Shown: positions 48,133 to 60,844, counted from the first letter of the stretch. The stretch is 64,000 bases of DNA from Glebionis coronaria (GCA_025667525.1 CM046879.1:386345039-386409038); one strand, 5' to 3'. Program-made: numbers and translations. The notes: a model not told the origin generated them from the sequence alone.

Positions 48133-48653
48133 ATCTCCCCTATTTAAAAATAAATACATCTAGATCTAAATAAGTTACAATAAGTGAGATGACAGCTTCT
48201 TCTTACTCATAACAGATCTTAACAAACATACTTCATGATTTTATTATGACTTAAAAGAAGTTACAAGTACAAAACATAAGTGTAACAAAATATGAAAGTA
48301 AAGTTCAGTTGTGAAAGACTTTAATAATCATCATTCTTGATTTTCTCTTCAACTTCAGCTATATTTATCCTGGCATCCAATTCGGCCTGCAAAGCTTGTG
48401 CAAATACCTTGGAATACTCTATGTTGATTTTAAGTGCATTTTTAAAACAAAGAAGATGAATAGTTTATGCTAGTCCCAGCTCATCTTCCCTTTGGAACAC
48501 ATATTGACATCCCCTGTTCATGAAGGCCATACCTTTCTCAGGCTCAGTATATGTCTGACCATCAACAGGGCCTACAATCCCATTTGGTAAAACCAAATTC
48601 CTGTGCATTCCATCCACTTGAACATCATCAGTTACGAAGGTTTCCTTAATAAA
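48133..48653 (-). other. polypurine tract and 3' untranslated region of element E
   Basis: Polypurine tract at 48133-48145 (AATAGGGGAGATT on the minus strand). The rest has no supported coding frame. Confidence 0.6.
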
Positions 48654-50660
48654 TTAAGTCATCCTTCTTCTTTTTCTTTCAGACTTTGGAAGATCTGGTT
48701 CAAACATTTGTGGTGGGGGATCAACCTTGAGTTTGGATGATGTTTCTTTCAGCCAGTTGAACTTAGCTCTTAGAATTTTGAGGAGTAAGAAATTAACCTG
48801 TCCAGTCTTCTTTGCAACTAAGGCTTCAATTTCTAGCCATTCAGTCAACCCAAGTGTCTTAAGCTTGAAATCTTCAAACACATCCATGTTCCCTTGTTGG
48901 TTATCTCTCCAAATGACCATCTGTGAGGTATGTGTTGATTTCTTGACTGTATATTTGAACTTGGTGATTTTTCCAGGTGCATACCTGTTATTGACGCAGG
49001 CATCATAGTCAGCTTTTACCTTTTTCAGTGCCTCTATGCGTTTAACTTCCATTTCCTTTAACCTTTGTCTTTGCTCCTCCCTTTGTTGAGGAGTCATTTT
49101 TCTCAGAGTTGCCTCATTAAGCTCCTTGGATTTCTTGATTTCATTTAACCTCTTGAATTCAATAGCCTGTTTCTCAATTTCTTCAGCTGTTAGAGGGTTC
49201 TCATTTGCTGCTTTAAAGGTTGTGAATTGGGATAGTTCAGTTGTTGATCCTCCTGTCTCTAGCATCGCAACTGTTTTCTTTAGCTTGACGTCTGAGTCTA
49301 CCACAACTATTTCCTTTCCTTTCTTCGAGACAGAGGATAACACACTCGTGTTCTTCAGCTCTTCAGCTTGTTTGATATATGCCATCTGAGCTTGGTATTG
49401 TACAACTTTTTGTAGGGAGCTAACAGTGAACTTGAGTTTCTTGGCAGCTGGTTCACCATCATCCACAGCCTCATTGGTGTTAACCAGAGTCAGGGACTTT
49501 GATGAATCAACTCTATCCTTTGTCTGTTGCTCCCCCTTAATTTCATCATCATCATCAGGTACAGTTATTAGAGTGATGACTTGGAGAGGGATGGGTGAAG
49601 AGATAGTGTTGTCAGCTGATCCTGAGCTTTGCTTGGTAGATTCAAGGTTAAGTGCATTTTCCTTCTCCCCCTCACGTTCAGCCTGTTCTTCTAGACGTTT
49701 GGATGAACGTGCCTGGAATCCATGCAGCAATCTTCTCAACAAAGGCAACCATTTTTCTTTGCCTGGTTCTTGAAGCTCTGGCAATTTTCAACAGCTGGTT
49801 GCAATTTCCATTGGTGTTGCGATGAACACGGTCAACTATGAAGTTGGTGTGGAGAACTTGCCTAGATCGTACAACCTCAAATTCTTTATGCATAGTCAAC
49901 TCATGAGCAGAGAATAGGTCAGGGACCTCTGTGGCTATGGCATCTTTGATACGAGTGGATAAATGGCTAAGTTCTTGCGACACTCCTTTTCGTGTGCCAT
50001 CCAAAATGGGTTCAGTGACAGCATCCTTAACCGCATGTGTGATAATATTTTGAAAGTTGATTGTGAAGGAGTGCATATCAGAGCCAATGCGATCCAACTT
50101 TCTTGACAGGCGTTCAATGTCTGAGGCATGTTGTTCAGGCTTTAAACCATGAATGTTCAAGCTTTGTTGTGCGAAATCATCCTCTCTTGGCAAGATGTCA
50201 AAGTTGGTATGTTAAGGATGATCAAACAACAAAAATTCGGCTGTCGGATCATAAGCAGGCCTTTGGAACACTGTGGTGACAGAGGTAGCAGAAGTAGGAG
50301 ACACTATAGCTTCCTTGGGAGGAGGAGTGGTTTCAATAGCTGGTGTGGACACGACGATATTCTTGGGAGGAGACAGAGACTGTTGATCATCATCCTCTTC
50401 CTCATCCTCCTCCTCAATCATCCCCTCAGGGAGAATTTCATCATCTGGCATTGATTCAGGTTCAGAGAAGCTTTCAATTAAGGCAAGCACATCCTCTTCA
50501 ACATCATGCATGAGCTCATCCTCATTTGGCTGATCTTGAGTCACGTTATCAGCTCCTTCGTTTGGCTGAGCCAGAGAGTCTACATTTGGCTGTACAACAT
50601 CAGCCTGCAATTTGTTTAAGTTAGTAACAATGAAATAGATAAAGGGAATGGTCGCCAGTT
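48654..50660 (-). pseudogene. 3'-terminal ORF of element E (coiled-coil, acidic; env-like position)
   Basis: Three open stretches follow each other on the minus strand. The first, 50610-50212, is very acidic with an EEEDEEEDDD run. The second, 50193-49678, is in the same frame and separated only by a TAA. The third, 49784-48654, is in a shifted frame and has a Lys/Glu-rich coiled-coil-like segment (EEIEKQAIEFKRLNEI, QQREEQRQRLKEMEVKRI) and a basic end (SERKRRRMT). Together they make about 650 residues and end 500 bp before the polypurine tract, the place where Sirevirus-type copia elements carry an extra or env-like ORF. No membrane segment or enzyme motif is seen. Upstream pol would lie beyond the Tekay insertions, off-window. 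Confidence 0.5.
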
Positions 50661-50690
50661 CGCTCTCTCAGAGTGGCTGAGGATGATTAT

Positions 50691-50784
50691 TGTAACACCC
50701 CATTTTGATAATGGAATGTCACACGTAATTATGGCGTGTCATCAAAGCATACAAGGATAAATGTCTAAAACATTACATGACCAT
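50691..50784 (-). repeat. Tekay LTR G, left fragment
   Basis: Starts TGTAACACCCC and matches the first 94 bp of the other Tekay LTRs. It is interrupted by element H and continues at 61775. No primer-binding site lies to its left (GAGGATGATTAT instead of the TGATACCATAAT pattern), so it is a 3' LTR or a solo LTR inserted into element E. Confidence 0.85.
50780..50784. other. left target-site duplication ACCAT of element H
   Basis: ACCAT here and at 61770-61774 flank element H exactly. In other Tekay LTRs the site reads GACCATA uninterrupted (near 1922). Confidence 0.9.
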
Positions 50785-53700
50785 TGTAACACCCTATTTT
50801 GGAAATGGAAATATCACAATAATTATGGCGTGTCATCAAAGCATACAAGGTAAAATGTATAAACATTACTTGACCATATAAAGGAAAATACCGGAATCAA
50901 ACATCGGTAGTCCAAAAGTAGAGCTCATCACACACAAACATAGTATAATAAAGGGAAGGACTAAACAATGTCCAAAACATAAGTATCATAAGAAAGGAAA
51001 TGCATAATGTAAAGAAGGCTAGACAGCTTCCAGTCCATATGCACGTACTCTTAGTGTCTACGAGCGTACTTGAGTACCTGCCGTTTTGGGAACATAGAAA
51101 AGGAAAACGGCTGAGAAAATACGCTCAGTGCACGGATGTACAATAAAGTATGAATAGGATAAGCATATAACATAATAACAGCGGAAGAAAACTAAGTCCC
51201 GAGTAACCTGGTTAAGTCTTAATAAAACTGGTTTATAGATTGAAAGTCTTATGTTTATCTTATAAAAATGGTTTGTCATATTTTACCATTAGCCAATATA
51301 GGTCATGAAAATCCACCGTGCATGAATAATTGGAGGGGTGACCTCATCATGCAAATTAGAGGGGCTGCCTCTAATTTAATATACTGGTTTATGGGTAGGA
51401 GGGATCAGCTCCTTGTGAAGGATGCAAGGCACACACCACATTCACCATGAAATCCTGAATAAAAACATGTAACTAGGATGCACTCATACGCCCCACATGA
51501 TAAATATAATAAATGGCCAAAAGCTGAAGGGACGCCACGAGCAATCACTCCGCCGTGGTGAAGTCATAACATCAGTGCCTCTAATGTTATGGTTATGGTA
51601 CCTCCATAACTAGGTGAAACTGGTCATGCATGTATATGACTATAGGTAATCTTAATTAAACATAAGCAATCAAACTCATAACTTATACTACGGGAAAACA
51701 GTTGGCTGCATACGGGGAATCCTAATAAGGAAAGAATGTCCATACTGAAAGGACGGGAATCCGTACCTAATGTCCAGTGAACGAGAAAGACGAACTGCGA
51801 GAATCCTACTTCCGAATCACTAGTGCTACATAAATACGTACATGAATAAGTATCTGCTTACTAAATACATAGCTGGTTTTATGTCATGTCTTAGCTTATT
51901 TTACGTGTTCTTACTATGTTTTACTGTTTAAAGCCTTAAACTATATTAAATCTTATATTCTGTTTAATCTAATTAAGTATTTCTGGTATTTCATGTGTTA
52001 TTATACTTACTGCGTAATAATAAGTAACTTTCCAAAAATAGCAGGTTTCCTAATATAGAAAGTTTCCAAAAAAAGAAAGTTTCCAAAAAAGAAAGTTTCC
52101 AAAAATAGAAAGTTTCCAAAAATAGAAAGTTACCAAAAATAGAAAGTTTCCAAAAATAGAAAGTTTCCAAAAATAGAAAGTTTCCAAAAATAGAAATTTT
52201 ACAAAAATAGATTTACTGCTTAAAATAGATAAGTTTCTAAAAATAGAAAGTTTCCATAAATAGATTAGCTGCCTTAATTAAATAAGTTTCCATAAATAGA
52301 TTAGCTGCCTTAAATAAAAAAGTTTCTAAAAATAGCTGGTTTCCATAAATAGATTAGCTGCCTTATTTAATTAAGTTTCTAAAAATAGAAAGTTTTCATA
52401 ATTAGAAATAAGCTGGTTAAATAAGCTAAGTATATAAGCCTAAGTGTTTTTATGATTATTTTCTAAGTCATATGGTATATTGTATAGTTTAATAATTACT
52501 TCATGTAATTTAATTAAACTATAGGTTATAATGTTTAATTAAAGTATAACATGTTTTTAATTAAATAAGTTAAATAATTAGGTTAAAATATGTATTATTA
52601 TATATTAATAATATAACCTAAGTCATGTTAATTAATTAATTATATCCATGGTTTTAAAATAATTAATTAATTATAAGTCTTAAAATATAAATACTTAGGT
52701 TAAAATAATTTCATGATCATTAATAATTAAGTAACCTAAGTCATGTTATTAAATTAATCACATCTTTTATTAATTTAATTTTAACATAAGTTCATAACAT
52801 AAAAAAACTAACATAAACCATGAACCGGATCTAAGCTAGAAAACATGAACCGGACATGAACCGACACCGTACCCCGAACCAACTCGGGGTACCCCTTGCT
52901 GCCGTAGGACCCACACGCACCAACCAATACCATATGGTCTTGGTGGTGGTCGGCTTGGCAAACCGAAACCGCCTTGGGGTCGGTTGCAGCCTGCGGCCAA
53001 AACAAAACACCCCTTAAAACGACCCTTTGATTTAGTTAATCACCAAAACATGTTAGATCTATGATTAATTAATATGTTTTTATAAAAACATCACATGTTC
53101 ATAATTAATAATAAGATTAAATTAAAATAAAAGGTTTAAAAAGGTTTTACCGAATTCGTGGATCAAGAGAACGAAGAACAAACACGAACAATCAACAAAT
53201 CTTCAAGATCAAAGATGAAAGAATCACTTTGTATGGTGATTTATAGGTGGCGGCACAAAGAGAAGGAGAAAGAGGGTTTTTAGGTTTTTCTTAAAAATCT
53301 TCTGTAACTTAATTTGTGTAGTGAAAAATAAACATAACCCCCTTTAGTAAAATTTGACAATGGGCTTGGCCCATTGCCCTTGTTTGGCCGCGGGTAGGGA
53401 CCCCCACATAGGGTTCCCGTACCTTTTTCCGTGTCTCGTTATTTAGTTACTCGTTTGTGTTTATTTATGTTCGTGTTTTAATTGTTCTCGTTACGTAACT
53501 ACCGTGATCTAATATATTTAATTACGCTCGTAATAAATATATATACGTAATTAATAATAGTTCGTGTTTTAATTACGTTCATGATTTCATTATCGCATGT
53601 TCGTGATTAATTATTGTTAAATAATTATTACGTGATCGTGCTTCTAAAATACTTATCGTGTTCTAACACGTACGTAATACGTAAACTCCTAACACGTAAT

Positions 53701-53785
53701 CGTAATCATGCTATATTAGGAAAGTTTTAACTAGTACGTACGATCCTAAGGGTACTATGCATGGTAAAAGCATGCGGGTTTTATA
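50785..53785 (-). repeat. 3' LTR of element H (3001 bp)
   Basis: Ends GGTTTTATA where the other copies have GGTTTTACA, so the first dinucleotide of the sense LTR is mutated from TG to TA. It carries about nine units of a 17-bp A-rich array (52030-52200), against about seven in the 5' LTR, and the three-hairpin module at about 52873-52990 with a mismatch in the second stem. Confidence 0.9.
52030..52200. repeat. 17-bp A-rich tandem array in 3' LTR of H
   Basis: Units of AGTTTCCAAAAATAGAA with small variants, about nine. It is followed by longer repeats containing TAGATTAGCTGCCTTA. Confidence 0.85.
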
Positions 53786-53801
53786 ACTCTTCCCCCCTAA
53801 A
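53786..53801 (-). other. polypurine tract of element H
   Basis: The minus strand reads TTTTAGGGGGGAAGAGT directly before the LTR. Confidence 0.85.
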
Positions 53802-53862
53802 AAGAATAATTCGTCCCCGAATTATAGATAAAGTAAACTGGAAAAGAAGAACATACCCGAAT

Positions 53863-55032
53863 TCAAAATATGAAATGAGGGTAAGAAGCCCGGATAGACT
53901 CCTCTGTTTCCCAAGTGGCTTCCCGCTCGGTATGATCCCTCCATAGAATTTTGACGAATGGAATCGTCTTCTTTCTCATGACTCGTTCTTGTCTGTTAAG
54001 AACTCGTTCGGGTTCTTCTATAAAAGTGAGATCTTCACGTATCTGTTCTAGTGGATACTGAACCATGTGAAGAGGATGATACTGGTACCCTCGGAGTAAG
54101 GACACATGAAACACATTGTGCACATGCGAAAGCTGCGGAGGTAACGCCAATCGGTAAGATACTTCACCGACTCGTTCAATGATATCAAACGGTCTGATGA
54201 AACGAGGACTGAGCTTCCCTTAAATCCTGAAGCTTCTAACACCACGTGCCGGCGAAACCTTAAGGAAGACGTGATCTCCTACGTTAAAGTGTAAATCCCT
54301 ACGATGCTTATCGGCTTAACTCTTCTGACGTGACCGTGCCTCCTGAATCTTCTTCTTAGCTACTGCGATCTTCTCATTTGTCATCTCTATGATTTCCGGT
54401 CCTTCGAGTGTTCGCTCGCCAACCTGATCCTAGCAGATTGGGGCGCGACACTTTTTGCCACACAACATCTCAATTGGAGCACATTTGATGCTTGCGTGCC
54501 AGCTGTTGTTGTATGCAAACTCCACCAAACAGATGTATTCGTCCCAATCACCCGTCCATTCCAACGCACATGACCTCAACATATCTTCCAATGTCTGAAT
54601 GGTTCGCTCCGACTGTCTGTCCGTTTGAGGATGAAAAGCCGTGCTCAGCTTAAGTTGTGTACCCCAAGCTTTCTGCATACTTTTCCAAAAGCGCGAAGTG
54701 AATCGAGGATCTCTGTCTGAGACGATGCTGGATGGTGCACCATGGAGTCTCATGATCTCTCGTCTATACGTATCGGCGAGTTTACTTACCGGATCTTCCT
54801 TGTGGATCGGTAAGAAATGAGCTGATTTGGTAAGTCGATCAACGATAACCCAAATTGCATCGTGCTTCCTTTTGGTAGGCGGAAGACCGGTAACAAAATC
54901 CATGGTGATTTTGTCCCACTTCCACTCTGGAATATCTAACGGTTGAAGGAGACCGCCAGATCGCTGATGTTCGATCTTAACCTGGTGGTAGGTAAGACAT
55001 TTGGAGACGTAAGTGGCCACATCCTGTTTCAT
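53863..55032 (-). pseudogene. element H integrase core and chromodomain-like C terminus
   Basis: 55032-54430 encodes MKQDVATYVSKCLTYHQVK, in which the second zinc-finger Cys of the usual CLTCQQ is Tyr. The DDE core follows: MDFVTGLP, SDRDPRF and SERTIQTLEDML, with all three acidic residues present. Stops and shifts at 54427-54150 break the region before the C-terminal part at 54150-53863 (LPPQLSHVHNVFHVSLLR, IPFVKILWRDH, ATWETEES), which is the GPF/Y module followed by a chromodomain-like end seen in Tekay elements. In the living family this part would catalyse and target DNA integration. This copy is broken. Confidence 0.88.
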
Positions 55033-56793
55033 ACCACTCTACCAAAAGTACTGCTTGATGTCATGGTACATCTTAGTCGAACCAGGATGTATCGAGAATG
55101 GGGAGCTATGAGCTTCAGCTAACAAAGCTTCCCGAAGTTCTAGGTTATCAGGAAAACAAAGTCTAGTGCCCTGCCATACGATACCATCTGCATCTACTCT
55201 GAATTCTGTCTGCTTCTCCAAATTCTGTACTATCGCCCAGATTTCTCCGTCATACTTCTGAGCTTCCTTGATCTTAGATAGCAACTCGGGTTCTACTCTA
55301 AGATTAGCCCAGTAACCGTGCTGTCCACGTACCATGTACTCGATGTCTAGTCGCTCCAAGTCTTGGATGATTCCCGCTTCGATTCTAATGCCGTTGATCA
55401 TTCCGGACTTCCTGCTAAGAGCATCTGCTACTACATTTGCCTTTCCGGGATGATACTGTAGATTAATGTCATAATCCTTCAACAGCTCTAACCATCTCCT
55501 CTGCCTCATGTTCAATTCACGCTGAGTGAAGATATACTTCAAACTCTTGTGGTCCGTGAAAATGTCACATGATTCTCCATATAAGTAGTGCCTCCATATC
55601 TTCAATGCAAACACGACTGCAGCAAGTTCCAGATCGTGCGTGGGGTAATTTTCTTCATAAGGCTTAAGCTGCCGTGAAGCGTACGCGATCACTTTCCCAT
55701 GTTGCATGAGAACACAGCCAAGTCCCTTCCCCGATGCATCGCTGTAGATTTGAAATCCACCCGTACCAGATGGTAGAGTAAGAATAGGTGCAGATACTAG
55801 CTTCTGCTTCAGGTCTTCAAAGCTCTTCTCTCGATCTTCAGTCCAGACGAATTTCTCCCCTTTCCGCATCAGTTTGGTCAGTGGTAGTGCTAGGCGGGAA
55901 AAGTTCTCCACGAACCTACGGTAATAGCCAGCTAAGCCTAAGAAACTACGGACTTCCGTCGCTGATGTCGGCCTTGGCCACTTAGTAATGGCCTCAACCT
56001 TCGCTGGATCCATAGTGATTCCTTCTGCTGATACAATGTGACCTAAGAATGCCACCTTGTCTAACCAGAACTCACACTTGGAGAATTTAGCATACAGCTG
56101 CTTCTGGCGAAGAATCTGTAGTACTATGCGAAGATGGTCTTCGTGTTCCTCCTTGGACTTTGAGAAAATCAGAATGTCATCGATGAAGACAATGACGAAC
56201 TTGTCCAGAAATTCATGGAAGATTCTGTTCATCAAATCCATGAACACTACTGGAGCATTTGTCAGGCCAAATGGCATAACTACAAACTCGTAGTGGCCAT
56301 AGCGGGTACGAAAGGCAGTCTTAGCGATGTCCTGCTCCTTGACCCGTAGCTGATGATAGCCTGACCTAAGATCGATCTTGGAGAAGTGTTTGGCCCCTTG
56401 GAGTTGGTCAAACAGATCGTCAATGCGTGGCAGTGGATACCTATTCCGAATGGTAATCTTGTTGAGCTCGCGATAGTCTATGCAAAGACGCATATTGCCG
56501 TCCTTCTTCTTAACAAACAAAACCGGTGCGCCCCATGGAGATGCGCTCGGTCGAATGAAACCCCGTTCAAGAAGTTCCTGCAGTTGATCCTTCAGCTCCT
56601 TCAGCTCTATGGGAGCCATGCGATAAGGAGCCTTAGAGATTGGTTCAGCTCCTGGAACTAGCTCGATACTGAATTCCACTTCTCGTGCAGGTGGTATGCC
56701 CGGAAGTTCTGCTAGAAACACGTCTTGGAATTCCGACACTATTGGTTGATCCTGAATCGATGGAGATTCAGCATCCATGTCGTGAACCGTAGC
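55033..56793 (-). pseudogene. element H reverse transcriptase and RNase H
   Basis: A 579-codon open frame (56778-55039) with the full gypsy [34 protein letters not shown] and catalytic [11 protein letters not shown] (about residues 198-208). RNase H has [26 protein letters not shown] and ADALSR, and the first integrase zinc-finger His (IHPG) follows. The frame is stopped by a TAG at about 55036 where the family has a second Trp (FWW). Upstream, the short stretch to 56793 in this frame ([11 protein letters not shown]) is the protease end, joined to the previous ORF by a frameshift. This is the best-preserved enzyme of the window. Confidence 0.93.
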
Positions 56794-58334
56794 TAGATAA
56801 CCCTCGCAGCCATGTGACAGTAGTGCACGCGCTTGCAGGGTGGATATGACTTGTACAGACCGTCCGGGTATGAACCCGTTATGAATGTACCTGGTGCATT
56901 GACATCACCGAAGATAACTCGATATGAATGGCAGTCTATGGTAGCATGATACTTGGATAGCGAATCCATGCCTAAAATCATGTCGAAGTCATTCATGTCC
57001 AGCGGAAGTGCGTCGACAGGTCGAACCTTATCATCAAATTCTAGGGGAAGACTCTTGTATACATGGGTGATTAATACAGAGTCCCTCAAAGGCGTGGAAA
57101 TAGTAAGCCTATTTTCTAGTGGCAAGGGAGGCATCCTAATGTTCTTAGCATAAGTAGTAGAAATAACTGAGTGAGTAGCACCCGTATCGAAAAGAACACA
57201 TGCAGCGCGACCATACATATACAAGATTCCAGTGATGGTACCTGTAGACTTGTTGGCCTGGTCTCGAGATGTTGTGTAGACACGCCCGACAATAGGAGGC
57301 GGCTTTGTATCAGCATGTCCCGATGTACCCTCCATCTCGCCCTTACGGCAATCCTTCATAATATGGCCAGGAAGACCACACTTGAAGCACGCGTCAGTAT
57401 TTTGGCGACATGGTCCTGGGTGCCTACGGTGGCACGTAGAGCAAAGAGGATGAGTGTATCCTCCAGCAGGTGCTCTGGCTGGTTGAGGACCTGATAAAAA
57501 CAGTTTACATAAGACATGATAATTGGGTACAAATGACAAAGCGGATAATCGTAAGATTGAATACCAGTGATATCTGGACGGCTAGGCTGCGAACCTCTCT
57601 GGTTCTGGTCCCTACCGTTTCCATGGTTCCTGGTAGAAGTTTGCTAAAGTGTCAGAATATGAGTTATAACGTAAACATAAGGAATTTCGTAAGTATTAGG
57701 ACCTGCTGTTGTTGGAGTGCCTGGCGTTGTTAGGTAATTGTCATTATTGCCATGCCTATCCGTAGCAGAACGATCGTTAGTCTGACCGTTTCCCTTGGGC
57801 TGATGAGGCTGCTGCTGAGTAGCCGGCTGAGACCGGTCCCCAGTTTTCTGCCTGGAAGATACAGTTAAAGAGATGAATAATTGACATATGGAAGGTATAC
57901 GGATTGGTCACCGCTTGAATACGAATGTTTTACCTCTTGTCGGGTCTTTCAGCTTCCCCGAACTCATCCCTCTCCTGCAGCATCTCCAGTCTACGTGCTG
58001 CATCGGCTACTTTTGCTACCGTATCCAACGGAGCACCTGATAAGTTATTTGCAATCCTTGGATTAAGAGCCCAACGAAAATGTATTGCTAGTTCTTCAAT
58101 GGTGCCCGCAGCTGCTCTCAGGACACCAGTATAACCAACGAAACGCTGCATGAAGTCATTGCTGTCTTCGTCAGGTCGCTGTCTGAGGCTATAGTATTCC
58201 CTCATGAGCCGATTCCTTCCTTCCATGGGAAAGATGTTACGCGGGGGAGGATAACCGTCGTTATGAAGAAGAGCGTCTTGCATCTCTGCATCGGCAGCAG
58301 CAAATATTGCCTAGATATTGTTTGCGTTTGCCAT
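56793..58334 (-). pseudogene. element H gag and protease, short Gag with three introns
   Basis: ATG at 58334, with TAG at codon 8. Inferred exons are 58334-57934, 57851-57703, 57629-57565 and 57490-56793; all introns are GT-AG and 73-82 nt long. Exon 4 has an intact CCHC zinc knuckle (CFKCGLPGHIMKDC) and an aspartic protease with DTGATHSVIS. Exon 1 is about 108 codons shorter than in copies 1 and D: the N-terminal WLERFNK/WWK part of the capsid region is replaced by about 30 unrelated residues. A 1-nt loss in exon 2 and another near 56845 shift the frame. Confidence 0.85.
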
Positions 58335-58792
58335 CTGACAGTATGACATAAAACGTATGATTAAACAGATCAAAACATAAAATATAAAAATACATACATG
58401 AAAAAAAATTATACTAAAATTTCACGAGAAAAATTTTATGCACGAAAATTTTGTGTATGAATGCATGATGTAGTTTTATGAAAACTTTTGTATGCTCAAG
58501 AGTGAACGCCTCTGGTCAGTTCACCCAAAACAAAGACATTGCGAGGGGACGCCTATGGGTCGGTCCCAAATCTAAAAGTTTCGATAAAACACATGTGACT
58601 AAATAGGGTCAGTCCTGTACCAACCATTACTTAGTCAAAAACCCTGCAACAATGACATGTATATGTATGCTTAAAAAAATGATGAATGCATGAAAACAAC
58701 TGTCAGTTCTAGGAAGACCGTAGTGACTACCTACTAATCACAGGTCATTTTTGAGAGCCTACAGGTCGAAGCCTTGGCTCTGATACCATAAT
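58335..58792 (-). other. leader and primer-binding site of element H
   Basis: Primer site at 58776-58788 reads TGGTATCAGAGCC on the minus strand, a perfect initiator-Met type, four bases from the LTR. The leader is homologous to those of copies 1 and D. Confidence 0.85.
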
Positions 58793-60034
58793 TGTAACAC
58801 CCCATTTTGGAAATGGAAATATCACAGTAATTATGGCGTGTCATCAAAGCATACAAGGTAAAATGTCTAAACATTACTTGACCATATAAAGGAAAATACC
58901 GGAATCAAACATCGGTAGTCCAAAAGTAGAGCTCATCACACACAAACATAGTATAATAAAGGGAAGGACTAAAAAATGTCCAAAACATAAGTATCCTAAG
59001 AAAGGAAATGCATAATGTAAAGAAGGCTAGACAGCTTCCAGTCCATATGCACGTACTCTTAGTGTCTACGAGCATCCCTGAGTACCTGCCGTTTTGGGAA
59101 CATAGAAAAGGAAAACGGCTGAGCAAATACGCTCAGTGCACGGATGTACAATAAAGCATGAATAGGATAAGCATATAACATAATAACAGCGGAAGAAAAC
59201 TAAGTCCCGAGTAACCTGGCTAAGTCTTAATAAAACTGGTTTATAGTTTGAAAGTCTTATGTTTATCTTATAAAAACTGTTTGTCATATTTTACCATTAG
59301 CCAATATAGGTCATGAAAATCCACCGTGCATGAATAATTGGAGGGGTGACCTCATCATGCAAATTAGAGGGGTTGCCTCTAATTTAATATACTGGTTTAT
59401 GGGTAGGAGGGATCAGCTCCTTGTGAAGGATGCAAGGCACACACCACATTCACCATGAAATCCTGAATAAAAACATGTAACTAGGATGCACCCATACGCC
59501 CCACATGATAAATATAATAAATGGCCAAAAGCTGAAGGGACGCCACGAGAAATCACTCCGCCGTGGTGAAGTCATAACATCAGTGCCTCTAATGTTATGG
59601 TTATGGTACCTCCATAACTAGGTGAAACTGGTCATGCATGTATATGGCTATAGGTAATCTTAATTAAACATAAGCAATAAAACTCATAACTTATACTACG
59701 GGAAAACAGTTGGCTGCATACGGGGAATCCTAATAAGGAAAGAATGTCCATACTGAAAGGACGGGAATCCGTACCTTATGTCCAGTGAACGAGAAAGACG
59801 AACTGCGAGAATCCTACTTCCGAATCACTAGTGCTACATAAATACGTACATGAATAAGTATCTGCTTACTAAATACATAGCTGGTTTTATGTCATGTCTT
59901 AGCTTATTTTAGGTGTTCTTACTATGTTTTACTGTTTAAAGCCTTAAACTGTATTAAATCTTATATTCTGTTTAATCTGATTAAGTATTTCTGGTATTTC
60001 ATGTGTTATTATACTTACTGTGTAATAATAAGTA

Positions 60035-60185
60035 ACTTTCCAAAAATAGCAGGTTTCCTAAAATAGAAAGTTTCCAAAAATAGAAAGTTTCCAAAAATAG
60101 AAAGTTTTCAAAAATAGAAAGTTACCAAAAATAGAAAGTTTCTAAAAATAGAAAGTTTCCAAAAATAGAAAGTTTCCAAAAATAG
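60035..60185. repeat. 17-bp A-rich tandem array in 5' LTR of H
   Basis: Units of AGTTTCCAAAAATAGAA, about seven. A shorter version is in copy 1 and in LTR G (62850-62910). Confidence 0.85.
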
Positions 60186-60844
60186 ATTTACTGCTTAAAA
60201 TAGATAAGTTTCTAAAAATAGAAAGTTTCCATAAATAGATTAGCTGCCTTAATTAAATAAGTTTCCATAAATAGATTAGCTGCCTTAAATAAATAAGTTT
60301 CTAAAAATAGCTGGTTTCCATAAATAGATTAGCTGCCTTATTTAATTAAGTTTCTAAAAATAGAAAGTTTCCATAATTAGAAATAAGCTGGTTAAATAAG
60401 CTAAGTATATAAGCCTAAGTGTTTTTCATGATTATTTTCTAAGTCATATGGTATATTGTATAGTTTAATAATTATTTCATGTAATTTAATTAAACTATAG
60501 GTTATAATATTTAAATTAAAGTATAACACGTTTTTAATTAAATAAGTTAATACTTAGGTTAAAATATGTATTATTATATATTAATAATATAACCTAAGTC
60601 ATGTTAATTAATTAATTATATCCATGGTTTTAAAATAATTAATTAATTATAAGTCTTAAAATATAAATACTTAGGTTAAAATAATTTCATGATCATTAAT
60701 AATTAAGTAATCTAAGTCATGTTATTAAATTAATCGCATCTTTTATTAATTTAATTTTAACATAAGTTCATAACATAAAAAAACTAACATAAACCATGAA
60801 CCGGATCTAAGCTAGAAAATATGAACCGGATATGAACCGACACC

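Noticed and set aside
48727..49773. Plus-strand open frames opposite the element E ORF
   Set aside because: Mirror images of the Lys/Glu- and Ser-rich coding strand. No motif of their own.
48654..50660. A host protein-coding gene
   Set aside because: The position directly before a polypurine tract and LTR, plus frame breaks, fits a transposon ORF better. No host family was recognised.
50691..50784. Calling LTR G a 5' LTR with an element to its left
   Set aside because: The TGATACCATAAT primer-site signature seen at 1824 and 58781 is absent to its left, so sequence left of 50691 is host (element E).
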